From positions 16,733,890-16,797,889 of the forward strand of contig AP025040.1 of the NCBI GenBank assembly GCA_036186865.1: a stretch of 64,000 bases of DNA. Direction: 5' to 3'. The notes under the pieces were generated by a model. The model was not told the origin of the DNA, searched no databases, and was given only the letters and a program-made list of their open reading frames with translations. Source of the DNA: Eustoma russellianum. Lineage: Eukaryota > Streptophyta > Magnoliopsida > Gentianales > Gentianaceae. This document shows positions 44,515 through 57,926 of this stretch, piece after piece. Each line of letters begins with the position of its first letter. The stretch's first letter is position 1. Made by a program: the position numbers and the translations under genes.

Positions 44515-47225
44515 TGTAGCGCCCCGTCCAGGACTAGGGTCTCGGCATGGTGCACCCGTCGTACTCTGCTACGAGCAGTATGAAACATCAATATGTATAT
44601 GTGCATGTCGACGTAAATCATGAATCGATATAACGGAAGCAACTTAAAGATAAACATACAACATACATAAACATACAAATCGTCATGGTCCGTACAAATC
44701 ATAATGTATAAAGACCCAAAATAATATAAATACATCATGATCAAAACATCTAACATTCCCAAAAGATAAGTCCTGGTATACTTTCTCGCTCACGGGTAGT
44801 CTACTCGGGGTTTGTCCTCTATGAATCTGGTATCATGAACCCTGTCCTCTGAAAGTGATTAAAGACAAGTATGAGCGATAAAACTAATCGTCCAACAAGT
44901 AGTCGGACTAGATACACATGTGAATCATACATGTGAAGACGGGGTGATAAAATAATCAAGCATAAATAAAGAACACAACATGACAGGTCTCTATTTTAAT
45001 AACTAAAGAGCATAGCATAAGTATAATCATAAACATGTAACATACATATGAAATTAACATTATCCTCATAGTGAACATTTTACTTCTACCTAAGTCTATA
45101 AAACGTCACATTCCTGTCCATGCTTAATTTCTAATCCATATCTTATATTAAGGTCACAAATCTTATATCAACTACACTTTCATGCATAAATTCTACCTTG
45201 GTCGGAATAATAATATCAGAGGCTTAAGGATGCTCCAAAAATAACTTAACGGTATCATGAAAATTCGGTTGGACATGGTCATAAACATGGTTTATTTTTC
45301 ATGACAATTAAAACATGACTTTTCATGAAAACATAACTTTTTTGTAAATGTTTCCATTTCTAATGGAGTCAAGAGCACACTCTTCCTTGACTTTGGAATA
45401 TGATGGAATAAAGCAATATGACTCACTAAATTGGCTGCACTTCTTATATTACGGAATATCAGTTGATCGACACAGCTTGACGCATCATTATGGGCCATCA
45501 AAAAACAACCTCTGTATGTTTCTAATACATGGGTATGGTTGTGTACATCTCGCCATAGATGGGATCATCTAAGGCAATAGGGTAATGTTGTTGTTGTTGT
45601 TGTATAAATTTCTTGTAAACATGCATAACATGACATATTCATAAACATGTAGACATAACATTTTTCATAAGATGGCCATAGCACTTTTCATAAGAATAAT
45701 AACGCACGTCATACAGAATGATTCCCTATATAATAACATGGATAACATAAATCATAAGTACAACAGTCTAACGGTGACGTGTTATGGCGGATCCTGTTTC
45801 CCGGACAAGATGTTACACTCGGCTATAATGATAACATATGCCCATGACATCTACCACTCCGGTCCCGATGTCATACCGACGCTCCATAATATAATATAAC
45901 ATAACATAATCGTAACATAACATGTGTCGTTGGAATCAATCACCTCGTGTTTATTATTCATTATGCATATGAACTTTTAAAACGTGTGATGCAATAAAAA
46001 TAATTTCACAAACTTTTGTCTCATGGTCCATTAGACTTGGCCTTAGGATCACTTTGGTCATTCTAAAATTTAACCATCATACATTCATAACTTATCTACA
46101 TCCTACATGTCATAACTTAAAGAAAATACCATTTTTACCCATATAGGGCACCTCTCGGCCATGACTCCCGAAAACAGCTCCTTTTATGCAATTTCACTTA
46201 TCACCACTTTCTTAAATTGTATATTCCACATACAAGCTCATGATTCAACACTTAAACATTTAGGACACTTATTTCATCAGTACCTTAACATGTCACAAGA
46301 AAATATATAACATAATCATAAATTCTATCATACTAAATTTTATACATACATAGGTTTATAAACATGTAACAAAATTGTTTCTTCCACAAAATGGCCTTGA
46401 GGTCTATGTACTATACATACATATATGCATATATATGTTGACAACATGTTGCAAATTTGTTTCTTAATGTAGGTGGATGTTTGAGTCTCAAATTTTGGCC
46501 ACTACTCCTTCTTGGTTCTTGGCTCTACTCAAATTTTGGCTACTACTCCTTAAAGTAAGTGGATGTGTGAGTCTTGTCTCAGATGATGGTGTGGGTTGAA
46601 GAGTGAATTTTTCTTCTTTGTTCCTCATTGAAACTTTTGGCCAAGTGAGGGGAAGAGGGAGTTAGAAGACTTGTTTTTCTTCTTGGAGGAAAGAGGGAGT
46701 GTTTGGTTGAAGAAGAGAAAATGTTGAAGTGTAAAATGGAAGAGAGAAGGGGTTTCCCCCTTTTTCAAGGCGTTATGGCCGGTTGGGGTAGGTTGGGGAG
46801 AGAGAAAATATTTTTTTTCTTCATGGTGACATCTTTGGTTGTATTAGGGTTTATGCATCATGATAGTTTTTCAAAAGTGCAAGAAAAGAAAAGTTTTGTC
46901 TTCCTTGGGAGTGGGTTGGCCGACCTAAAGAAAGTAGGGAGGAAAAATAGTGGCTTAGTTGATGGTGCGTAAGAAAGGTGTAAGAATGTGTAATCATTTG
47001 TATAAAAAGTGTGTAAGATTTTGTTATGTGGTTGAAGACAAAAGAGAAGAAAATCTTCTCTTCCCGTTTGTGTTGAGGGGGCGGCCAAGAGGGTTTTTGA
47101 GTAGGTAGAATAGGACAAAATACTATCATTTGGTTTCTACACAATTTTTTACACTTGATATTTTGTTAGGGTATTAATCTAACCAAAAATTCCTTCTTCC
47201 TTTTTACCTAAACCGATTTATATAC

Positions 47226-47267
<42 letters not shown>

Positions 47268-47553
47268 CTTTTTCTTCTTCCTAAAATTTCTTGTTATGTC
47301 CCACTTTGTTTTCCTTTATTTAAGTAGTCCTAATTTCTTGTGTCATGTCTTTTAGTTTTAATGTAATTTAGCCTAATACTTATGTTGTTGCTAACTAATA
47401 TTATTTAAATTTCATTGTGTACCCAAAGGTGTTCGTTATCGAATTCGCTAGTTTGTCGATATATTGAAGAACTTAGCACAAGAGCATATATCGACGTTAC
47501 TAAAATACAATATTTAATACGTTTCGACGTAACAAAAAATTCAAGACGTAACA
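44515..47553 (-). repeat. 3' LTR of the Tekay-like element
   Basis: 3039 bp, TGTAGCGCCCCGTCCAGG...AAGACGTAACA on the plus strand. Compared with the other LTR it lacks about 1 kb near 46470 and has gained ~264 bp at 45349-45612. A (TA)n array lies at 47222-47264. Confidence 0.9.
45349..45612 (+). mobile_element. (TTG)n-tailed short insertion (SINE/RTE-like)
   Basis: Absent from the other LTR, bounded by TTGTAAA at 45342-45348 and 45613-45619, and ending in about six TTG units (45586-45603). This is the pattern of a LINE-mobilised short element. I could not identify A and B boxes, so the family is open. Confidence 0.65.
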
Positions 47554-49443
47554 TTCTCCCCTTTATAAAAAAATTTGTCCTTGAAACTTATGTACCTTTA
47601 CTCGAAGAGGTGAGGATACCACTTCATCATCTGCTGCTCTGGCTCTTAAGTCGCTTCTTGTTCGGAATGATTACTCCAATGCAACTTTACAAATGGAATT
47701 GACCTCTTCCTCAGTGTTTGCTCCTTTCGGTCTATAATATGTATCGGTACCTCTTCATATGTAGCATCATCCCGAATCATCAATGGTTGTTGCTCTAGGA
47801 TGTGGCTCATATCATGCACATAAAGCCGCAACTGCGATACATGAAATACGTCATGTACCTGCGGCAATTTAGAAGGTAACACCAAATGATACGCAACTAC
47901 TCCAACTCTCCCTAATATCTCGTATGGACCGATAAATCGAGGGCTCAGCTTCCTTTTAATACCGAATCTCATCACTTCCTTCGTAGGAGAAACCCTCAAG
48001 TAGACCTTTTCTCCAACCTCAACCTCTATCGGTTGCCTCTTGGATTCTATCCAACTCTTACTGCGGTCTTGGGTTGCCTTCAATCGATGGCGAATCAACT
48101 TGGCCTTATCTAAGGTCTTCTCTACCAATTCTGGACCCGTGATGGCTCTCTCTCTGACTTCATCCCAGTACAGTGGAGAGCGACACTTACGATCATACAG
48201 TGCCTCAAACGATGCCATACCGATAGAACTGTAGTAACTGTTATTGTATGAGAACTCTATCAGCTTCACGGACTTATCCCAGTTACCCTTGAAGTCTAAA
48301 GTGCAAGCACACAACACGTCATCCAAAGTCTTTATGGTTCGTTCTGATTGACAATTTGTCTGTAGATGAAAAGTTGTACTCATTTTGATTTCGGTACCCA
48401 TAGCCTGCTTATATGCCTTCCAGAATCGCGATATGAAGCGCATATCTCTATCACAAACAATAATGATCGGCATCCCATGCAGGCTCATAATATCATCCAT
48501 ATACATGTCCACCAACTTCTCTATCAACGCCTGAATCGATATGGGTAAGAAGTGCGCTGACTTAGTGAGCCAGTCAACCATTACCCAAATAGTGTCATTC
48601 CCCCCGCGAGTCTTAGGAAGTCCAGCAACGAAATCTATTGTGATATGTTCCCACTTTCACTCGGGAATCTCTAGAGGCTACAATAAACTAGCCAGTTGCT
48701 GATACTCCGCTTTTACTTGCAGACACACTAGGCAACGCTCAACAAACTCCACAATCTGCCTTTTCATCCTATTGCATCAATAATATATCTTCAGATCCTG
48801 ATGCATCTTAGTAGCTCTTGGATGAATCGATAACCAAGAACTATGTGCCTATGTCATAATCTCTCTCTTAAGCTCATCAACTTTGGGTACGCACAATCTG
48901 CCGCGTAAGCATAGGCTGCCATCGCTGTGAATCTAATAGTCCTTAACCGACTACTCTTTCAAATCCTCGGCTATCTTCATCAACTTAGTATCACTTTTTT
49001 GGGCCTCCTTAATCCAATCAATCAATGTAGGTGTGATCATCAGTGTAGACAGGACGTTCGCGGTCTAGTCAATCATGTCTAACTCGAACTCGGATATCTC
49101 CCTTTCAAGCAGCGTCTGTCGGGCGTGGCTCGATTTTTTACTCAGTGCATCCACTACCTTATTCGCCTTACTCGGATGATAATGGTTCGCGAGTCGTGGT
49201 CATGAATTAGCTCAAGCCATCTCCGCTGTCTCATGTTCAGCTCCTTCTGGGTGAAAGAATACTTTAAACTCTTATGATCCGTGTAGACCTAGCATCTCTC
49301 ACTATACAGATAATGCCTCCAAATTTTCAACGCAAAGACTACTGCCGCCAACTCTGAATCGTGAGTAGGGTAATTCTGTTCATAGGGTTTCAACTGTCTC
49401 GATGCGTAAGCAATAACCCGATTTTTCTGCATCAACACACAAC

Positions 49444-49515
49444 CTACGGGAAAAGCACTAACACACATATATTCTATAAGGAATTTGAGATAATAAAAGT
49501 TGTTTATTTATTTAC
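49444..49515 (-). other. Intron in RNase H coding (72 bp)
   Basis: Donor ATTAG|GTAAATAAAT, acceptor TTTTCCCGTAG|GTTGTG. Removal joins SDTSKNRL and GCVLMQ, the conserved RNase H LGCVLMQ motif, in phase 1. The intron holds an in-frame TAA. Confidence 0.65.
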
Positions 49516-49978
49516 CTAATCTATTCTTGGATGTGTCGCTGTATACCACGAATCCTTCGCCGGGGATTGGTTGTGCTAAAACTGGCGCTGAACTCAATCT
49601 TTTCTTCAGTTCATTGAAGCTTTGTTCGCAGTCCAAACTCCAATCAAACCTCGTCTTCTTTTGCGTCAGTCAGGTCAGTGGAACTGCAATTCGGGAGAAT
49701 CCCTCGACGAAATTTTTGTAATATCCTACAAGTCCCAAGAAACTTTTGACCTCCACCACACATTCAGCAATCCTCAAGTGCTCCGCATGGGCCTCTTCAT
49801 TAGGTGAATATATGAGAATGTCGTCGATGAACACAACCGCAAATTTATCTAGCTGATCTCAAAATACAGTGTTCATCATATCCACAAATGCTACAGGGAC
49901 GTTAGCAACATCTTCCACCTTGATCTTCAGTTGGTGATATCCAGAGCAAAGATCAATCTTACTGAACACTTTGGCACC

Positions 49979-50051
49979 CTGCATGTAACAGTTTTAGTTC
50001 ATATTCATAAACACAATTATATTTTTGTTATTTAAGTTTTAAATTACTTAC
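49979..50051 (-). other. Intron in RT coding (73 bp)
   Basis: Donor TTAAGA|GTAAGT (perfect consensus), acceptor TTACATGCAG|GGTGCC, branch-like GAACTAAAAC. Removal joins RIDDLFDQLR and GAKVFSKIDL, the conserved RT core, in phase 0. Contains an in-frame TAA. Confidence 0.7.
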
Positions 50052-50887
50052 TCTTAATTGATCGAACAAATCGTCGATCCTGGAAAATGGATATGTATTC
50101 TTGATGGTGATTTTGTTCAGCCCTTAGTAATCTATACACAGTCTCATATTGCCATCCTTCTTCTTCACGAACAAAACTGGGTCTCCCCAAGGTGATACGC
50201 TGGATCGTATAAACTTCTTCTCAATCAACTCTTGTAACAGTGCCTTCAACTCTTTCAACTTTGCTGGGGCCATCCGATACGATGCCTTAGAAATAGGTTC
50301 TGCTCCTGGAACAATATTTATCTCAAACTCGATCTCCATGTCCAGATGTAAGCATGAAAAATCATCTGAAAAGACATCTGAAAATTCTCTGACCACTAGA
50401 ATACTTTCAATAGAAGGCATTTCTGACTCGTTACTGAGGGCATATACAAGAAAATATTCATCTCCTGTCTTCAGTGCTCGATATGCTCAGGCTACGGTCA
50501 GGTAAACATTCTATGGTATCTTCCTCAAATTAAAATTCCCCTGATAGACGATGTCTTCTCGGGTCGGGTCTTTGATCATAATGTGCTTACCGTGGCAATC
50601 GATACAGGCATGGTTTTTGAACAGACTATCCATGCCTAGAATGATGTCGAAGTCCTCAATCTGTATCGGAATTAGGGTAGCCTCGAACTTTTGCCCCTCC
50701 ATCTCAACTTCGCAATCCTTGTATAGATGGTGGGAAATGATTACTTCACCAGCTGCCTGAACACGATAAGGTGTATCTAACTATGTAGGACAGCTGCTAA
50801 GGTTCTTCGAACCTCTTAGACACAAAAGAGTGGCTTGCACCACTATCAAACAACACGTTTACATGTATGTTGTTTAGTAATATCGAC

Positions 50888-50966
50888 CTAAGACAATTTA
50901 TAATTCAAGTAGAGTATTCTAACAGGTATAGAGAACAACACTTAAATTGCATAATTAAATATATAC
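50888..50966 (-). other. Probable intron before the protease (79 bp)
   Basis: Donor GACAT|GTATATAT, acceptor AATTGTCTTAG|GTCG. Removal joins an upstream open stretch (TNADVLDTPYSD) to SILLNNIHVNVLFDSGASH in phase 2. Contains an in-frame TAA. The upstream side is less conserved, so this is weaker than the other two. Confidence 0.5.
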
Positions 50967-51383
50967 ATGTCACTATATGGGGTATCCAGGACATCAGCAT
51001 TAGTCATCACGTGCACTTAGGCTTTGGCATGTGGACTATCTCTCTGCTGTGGTACATTCTTCTACGGTGCGTTTCTCGGCTCCAGGCAATCTTTAATCAT
51101 ATTATTAACTAAGTAAAGGTAGAGTTCTTTTAAGCATATTAATAAGGATGTAGCTGTGCTGGTCTAATTTATCCATTTCCTAGGATTAGTGCTAATGATT
51201 AGGGTTTCAAAAATAAGCATATTATTAACTAAGTAAAGGTAGAGTTCCTTTATCCGTTTATCTCTAAGCCGTTCTAGTGACCCTAATCTAAGGCTATTAC
51301 TCTCAGTCTAAGTTCATAACCTAAGTTCTATGATCATCACTTATATTCTAAGTTGTTTACTTTACTGTTTCCGCCGTGGATCT

Positions 51384-51406
51384 ATAGCCTTGGCTCTGAT
51401 ACCACC
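51384..51406 (-). other. Primer binding site of the Tekay-like element
   Basis: The minus strand reads GGTGGTATCAGAGCCAAGG directly after the LTR end, the initiator-Met tRNA primer site usual for chromoviruses. Confidence 0.85.
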
Positions 51407-54400
51407 TGTAGCGCCCCGCCCCGGACTAGGGTCTCGGCACGGAGCACCCGTCGTACTCTGCTACGAGAAGTACAAAACATCGATATGCACATGTGCATGT
51501 CGACATAAATCATGAATCGATATAACGGAAGCAACGTAAAGATAAACATACGACATGTATAAACATACAAATCATTATGGTCTGTAAAAATCATAATGTA
51601 CAAAGTCCCAAAATAATATAAGTACATCGTGATCAAAACATCTAACATAATCTCAAAAGATAAGTCATGGTATACTTTCTCGCTCACGGGTAGTCTACTC
51701 GGGGTTTGTCCTCTATGAATCCGGTATCATGAACCCTGTTCTCTGAAAGTGATTAAAGACAAGTATGAGTGATAAAACTAATCTCCCAACAAGTAGTCCG
51801 ACTAGATAAGCATGTGGATCATACATGTGGAGACGGGGTGATAAAATAATCAAGCATAAATAGAGAACATAGCATGACAGGTCTCTATTTTAATAATTAA
51901 AGAGCTTAGCATACATATAATCATAAACATGTAACATACATATTATATTAACATTATCATCATAGTGAACATTTTATTTCTACCTAAGTCCATAAAACGT
52001 CACATCCCTGTCCATGCTTAATTTATAATCCATATCTTTGCCTAAGATCACAAATCTTATATCAACTACACTTTCATGCATAAATTCTACCTTGGTCGGA
52101 ATAATAATATCAGAGGCTTAAGGATGCTCCAACAATAACTTAACGGTATCATAGAAATTCGGTTGGACATGGTCATAACATTGTTCGTTTTTCATGACAA
52201 TTGAAACATGACTTTTCATGAAAACATAACTTTTTCGTAAACATGCCTAATAGACAACATTTTTTATAAGATGCTTATAGCACTTTTCATAAGAATAATA
52301 ACGCACGACACGCCGAATGATTCCCCATATAGTAACATGTACAGCATAAATCATGAGTACATATTCTAATGGTGACGCGTTATGGCGGAGATCTCGTGTC
52401 CCAGACAAGGTGTTACACTCGACCTTAACAACACCATATGCCCATGACATCTACCACTCCGGTACCGATGTCATGCCGGTGCTCCATAACTTAACATTAC
52501 ATAATCGTAACATAACTTGTGTTGTTGGAATCAACCGTCTTGTGTTTATTATTCATTATGCATATGTCTTTTCACACGTGGGATGCAATAAAAATAATTT
52601 CACGAACTTTTGTTTCATGGTCCATTAGACTCGGGCTTATGGTCAATTTGGTCATTCTAAAATTTAATCATCATATATCCATAGCTTATCTACATTCTGT
52701 ATGTCATAACTTAAAGAAAATATCATTTTTACCCCTCCTCATACAAGATCATGATTCAACACTTAAACATTTAGGACACTTTATCATCATTACCCTAACA
52801 TGTCATAAGAATACATAACATAGTCATAAATTTTATTATGCTACATTTTATACATACATAGGTCTATAAACATGTAACAAAATTATTTCTTCCACAAAAT
52901 GGCCTTGAGGCCTATGTACTATACATCCATATATGCATATATATCTTCAGAACATGTAGCAAACTTGTTTATTTCCTTTTTGGGCCTTATGGCCGATTAT
53001 TATACACATACACATAACCCCATAAATCTCCACTTCTTCACATTTTATACACACATCTTGAGTTTAACATTCATTCTATTTACATGCATAATAGTTTCCA
53101 TCAAAATGATGACTTTTAATGTTAAGATCAACATGAAAAAAATACATATAACATAAGGATGATGAAAACCATGAAAAGTTACCTTCCTGAGACATGAATA
53201 TCATTACTATACAACATCATAAAAATTGATGATCAAGCTCAAGTGAGGAGCCAAAAATGGCCCTATGGGCGTGTGTATATTTGTGAATATATGAAAATGA
53301 TGATCATCAAAAACAATATTTGTGATCTAGTATATTAGTCATCATTATGATGCGTCCATAAGCATGCTAAAACAAGATCATCAAAACAGATAAAAACCGA
53401 AACACCATAGAAGATACATATACGATGAACACCATGGAAAGATATATGAACAAGTGTGTCAAAGTTGCATTCTTAGTGCTCTTTTCTGAACATACCATAT
53501 GACTTCATTTTCTTTCATCAGTTTTCACATACATCACATAAGAGTGTTCATTTCATTTCATTTACACATAAGAGTCCATTTTTTTGGTGTTGGCCGATTT
53601 TAGGTGGTACACTTATGACAATATATACATCACATAGAAACATATATTTTACATATTCTTCCTACTAAAACGTTAAAAATACGTCATGAATGATCCAACT
53701 TTTATATAAACATATATACTTAACCTTTGGAAATCCATGAAGATAGGAAAAGTACTTGTCTTTCTCACTTATATCTTACTTAACGTGAAGATTTTCTCAC
53801 TTGTTTTGGAGAACACTTTCCCCTTCCTTCCCTACCAAGCCACAATTTTGAGGTTAAAGATGGGAGAGTTAGTGAGCAACTACGTAAATAGATAAATGAA
53901 GGAACTTGAACTCATTATATATGAAGTTCTTACTTTGTTCCTTCTTGGTTCTTGTCTCTACTCAAATTGTAGCCACTACTCCTTAATGTAAGTGGATGTT
54001 TAAGTCTTGTCTTAGATGATAGTGTGGGTTGAAGAATAAAGTTTTCTTCTTTGTTCCTCCTTGAAACTTTCGGCCAAGGGGGAGAGGGAGTTGGAAGACT
54101 TTGTTTTTCTTCTTGGAGGAAAGAGAGTGTGTTTGGCTGAAGAAGAGAAGATGTTGAAGTGTAAAATGGAAGAGAGAAGGTGTTCTCCCCTTTTTCAAGG
54201 CCTTATGGCCGGTTGGGGTAGGTTGGGGAGAGGGAAAAGATTTTTTCTTCTTCATGATGACATCTTTAGTTGTATTAGGGTTTAGGCATCATGATGATTT
54301 ATCATGAGTGGAAGAAAAGAAATATTTTGTCTTCCTTAGGAGTGGGTCGGCCAGTCTAAGGGAAATGGGAGGGAAAATGGTGGCTTGGTTGATGGTGTGC

Positions 54401-54956
54401 AAGAAAGGTGTAAGAAGGTGTAATCATTTATATAAAAAGCGTTTAAGATTCTGTTGTATGGTTGAAGCAAAAAAGAAGAAAATCTTCTCTTCCCATTTGT
54501 GTGGAGGGAGGGCCAAGAGGGTTTTGAGGTAGATAAAATAGGACAAAATACCATCATTTAGTTTCTACATAATTTTCTACACTTGGTATTTCATTGGGGT
54601 ATTAATCTAACCACAAATTCCTTCTTCATTTTCTGCCTAAACCGATTTATATACATGTGTGTGTGCGTGTGTGTATTCTTTATTCTTCCCAAAATATCTT
54701 GTTATGTACTACTTTGTTTTTCCTTTATTTAAGTAGTCTTAATTTCTTGTGTCATGTCTTTTAGTTTTGATTTAATTTAGCCTAATACTTAAGTTTTTGC
54801 TAACCAGTCTTATTTAAATTTTATTGTGTACCCGAAGGTGTTCGTTATCGAATGTGCTAGTTTGTCGATATAAACTTAGCACACGATCATATATCGACGT
54901 TACTAAAATATGATATTTAATACGTTTCGACGTAACAAAAAATTCGGGATGTAACA
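51407..54956 (-). repeat. 5' LTR of the Tekay-like element
   Basis: 3550 bp, TGTAGCGCCCCGCCCCGG...GGGATGTAACA on the plus strand, followed by CTTTC. It contains the ~1 kb (about 52970-53940) missing from the other LTR and a (GT)n tract at 54656-54675. Confidence 0.9.
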
Positions 54957-55419
54957 CTTTCCCCCTCCCCAACTCCCTCGGCCCGCCCCTCTCCACTCCC
55001 AAAACCTTAATTTCACACACCACCACTTCCTACCCTCGGCCTCCCCTCAAATCTCACACCACCCATATTTTCCCACATCAAATATCATAGGCAGCAAGTA
55101 CAATTCATGCCTAACATGCTACACCCGCGCATGCGCCTCAAGCGCCGCTGCTTCGTCGATGCGTGTGGCTCACTGCCTTCCACCAGAATTCAACTTAAAC
55201 CATTTTCAATCTTATTTCACTCTCAAATCATGCAAAAATATAAACTTATGTCACCATCAAATTCACCCAAAATCCATATCAATTCCCAAATTCATCTCAC
55301 ATATAATCATACCTGTGACATAGGCTATAAATCATATACTATCAAAATTATACCATCATCTATGCCAAAATCAGTTAGCCGAAATATAACTCAACCATAT
55401 ACAATTATATGCCTTAAGC

Positions 55420-56995
55420 CCACATAGTGTAGCTGGACCCGATGGGTTTAATGGCCATTTCTTTCGAACATGCTAGGACATTCTACACATTGATGTGGTC
55501 TGTGCTTTTCAAGAATTCTTTTTGGGTGTATCCCCTCCAAAGGTTATGATATCGTCTTTAATCACGTTAATACCAAAAAAGGATCATCCTATTACTTATG
55601 CAGACTTCAGGCCCATATGCCTATCCAATTTTATAAGTAAAGTCACAACGCGCATACTTGCTTCTCGTTCGTCAGTCATTCTTCCACAGTTGATATCTGT
55701 GGATCAGATTGGATTTCTCAAAGGTCATAATATAAGCGAACATGTGTTAATGGCAAATGAGATGGTGCATTTGATTGACAAGAAAACTCGTGGTGGAAAT
55801 GTCATGGTTATGCTAGACATGACAAAAGCTTTTGATAGAGTCAACTGGCATTATCTTCAGACTATCCTTCACAAATTTGGCTTTCACTAAAGATTTATTC
55901 GAGTTGTAATGAACAATATGAGATATTCCAAGTTATCTGTGACAATCAATGGATCTTCCTATGGTTTAATCTCACCTACACGTGGAGTAAAACAAGGTGA
56001 TCCTCTATCACCATTATTGTTTATTCTCAGCTTGGAAGGATTTAGCCGTGGCCTAAATCATTTGTTTAGTAATGGATCCTTGCGTGGCTTTGCATCAGGT
56101 CGTGTACCAGTAGTCTCTCATTTGGACTATGCAGATGATCTGCTTCTATTCCTCAATGGCTCAATTCATAATTTAAATATCTTACAGTCATTTCTCCACT
56201 CTTATCAGCAGGCTTCGAGTCAATTAGTGAACTACAACAAAAGCCAATTTGTTGCTAGTGCTTATGTCAATAATCAAAATCCACACAATATAGGGAGAGT
56301 CTTGCTTATGTGTCCATCATCTTTGCCCATCAAATACTTGGGTTCTTATTTATATCGTGGGATTAATCGGTCTATTTATTGCACTTCACTCCTTCAAAAT
56401 TTTGATGCCAAATTAACTAGATGGGCTCGTCGCCTTCTTACTCCAGGGAGTCGATTGGTATTGCTTAAGTCGGTTCTTCAGGCCATTGGCAGCCACGCGA
56501 TTGCTTAAAAGCATAATCCATTCTATCAACAGAGAAATATCTCACTTCATTTGGGGAAATCGCTATCATTGGGTTTCTTTATCGTCCCTATGCTTTCCTG
56601 AACAAGAAGGAGGTTTTGGAATTAGAAATTTGAGTCATGTTCAGCAGGCATACGATTGCAAGCTTTGGTGGAACTATCATGCAAACATATCTCTTTGGTC
56701 TGTATATACGCATCAACGATATGGAACGCGATTAGACTATCTTTCTCGAATTTATGACTCTTTTGGATGGAAGAGGATTTGTTCTATACACTCATTATGC
56801 ATGACATTATCCACTGGTATCCCAATGCCATTACGGCTATCAAATTCATCGGGTATGTTTTCCATTAGGCATGCATATGATGATATTCGCCCCTCTCGCC
56901 CAACCCTATTTTCTCATAAGTTTATTTGTTGGCCTACTTTGCCGAAGTCTGCTAATTTGTTTATGTGGCGTCTTTTCCACCGTGCATTGCCTTAG
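55420..56995 (+). pseudogene. LINE RT domain and connection, with stops
   Basis: SVAGPDGFNGHFFRTC, LIPKKDHPITYADFRPICLS, NISEHVLMANEMVHLIDKK, MLDMTKAFDRVNW, then a stop (55888), then RGVKQGDPLSPLLFILSLEG, catalytic YADDLLLF, LPIKYLGSYLYRGINRS. A frame change near 56495 leads to GGFGIRNLSHVQQAYDCKLW. Close to the intact copy at 2-1987. Confidence 0.88.
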
Positions 56996-57926
56996 AGGAT
57001 AATTTGGCTCGTTTCACCTCCATTTGTCCCACAATTTGCCTATTTTACAACATGTATTCAGCTACTATCAATCATGTTTTCCTTAATTGTTCTTATTTCA
57101 AGGACGTTCGGTTACAATTTTCATAGATATTAGAGGGTCCAATACATAAGACTATTCAACTTCGAACATAGTTTCTCCAATGGTGGCTGACATCTATATC
57201 TAAGACTCTAAAGGGACACTTTCGAGTAATTGGTCCCATTATGCTTTGTTGGGCAATTTAGAAGGTCTACACCAATAGAGTTTTTGGGGATGCTGACTTA
57301 TCTCCTGAGAGTATATATACTCTGGCACGTCAATCTTATTATGATTGGTCTTCAACATTATCTGGTACATCCTTGGCGGCCATCATTCCATCTCTCATTT
57401 CTGTAGGTTTCTCACCACGGCTTCGTCCTAAATTAGTCCGAAAACTTAAATAGGAATTACCACCATCTGGGAAATTAAAGCTAAAGTGGATGCTGCTGGT
57501 GGCAAGAATTCATCCTCGGTCGGAGTGATGCTACGTTATTCGGATGGACAACTAGTTGTTGTGCTTTCATTCACTCTTCCTTGTCTTCCGCCATGAGCAG
57601 AACTTCAAGCAACATTATACATCATAATGTATTTTGGTATGCTATATCGCGACATATTCATAGAGACAGATTGTTTGAGTGTCACTCAAACAGTCGATGC
57701 CCAGTCTTCAAGGCTCCCTGAATACCCCCGACTGCTTATGTTTATAAACATCACTGGGAGTTGCATTCGTTTCATACCTCGGGAAATCAACATGGTTGCT
57801 CACCATCTTGCGCAATATGCGCGTATGCATCCTGGCACAACAATATTTTCTACAGAAATGCAGCTTCCATCTGTGGCGCGTGGCTTCTATAATACGGACT
57901 ATAGAACCCATGCACTACGATCATAA
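56996..57926 (+). pseudogene. LINE zf-RVT and RNase H, decayed
   Basis: The zinc region keeps CLF and HVFLNC, but its second Cys reads Tyr (CLFY). RNase H pieces in shifting frames: DAAGGKNSSSVGV, FIETDCLSVTQTV and PREINMVAHHLAQYA (His at the last acidic position, as in the sister copy). Several TAG/TAA stops. Confidence 0.8.

Larger units (their letters stand above)
47598..51100 (-). pseudogene. Tekay-like pol: protease, RT, RNase H, integrase, chromodomain, with three introns
   Basis: Segments on the minus strand: gag end (to 50967), protease VNVLFDSGASHSFVSKRF and FDIILGMDSLFKNHACIDC, RT KKDGNMRLCIDY and FIDDILIYS (catalytic), RNase H VVYSDTSKNRLGCVLM and LYSERC, integrase with Asp in TIDFVAGLP, Asp in VCDRDMRFIS and Glu in NCQSERTIKT. 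HVSQLRLYVHDMSHILEQQP leads to a C-terminal chromodomain (VHIIDRKEQTLRKRSIPFVK) ending WYPHLFE at 47601. In-frame stops occur, for example after CIDY (50124), after RMNTVF, and at the Trp of the EATW chromodomain motif. Two in-frame segments of RT are missing. Introns are listed separately. Confidence 0.85.
44515..54956 (-). mobile_element. Complete Ty3/gypsy chromovirus (Tekay/Del-like), defective
   Basis: LTRs 44515-47553 and 51407-54956 lie between perfect CTTTC duplications (44510-44514, 54957-54961). Minus-strand order: 5' LTR, primer site, short leader, gag tail, protease, RT, RNase H, integrase, chromodomain, purine tract AAAAGGGGAGAA (next to 47553), 3' LTR. Most of gag is missing. Stops and deletions make it non-autonomous. 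Three spliceosomal-type introns interrupt pol. LTRs differ by many substitutions plus a ~1 kb and a ~0.26 kb length difference, so the insertion is older than the one at 3.5 kb. Confidence 0.92.

Noticed and set aside
46703..47144. Frames on both strands inside the Tekay LTR
   Set aside because: Repeated in the second LTR with frame-changing differences, so not maintained as coding.
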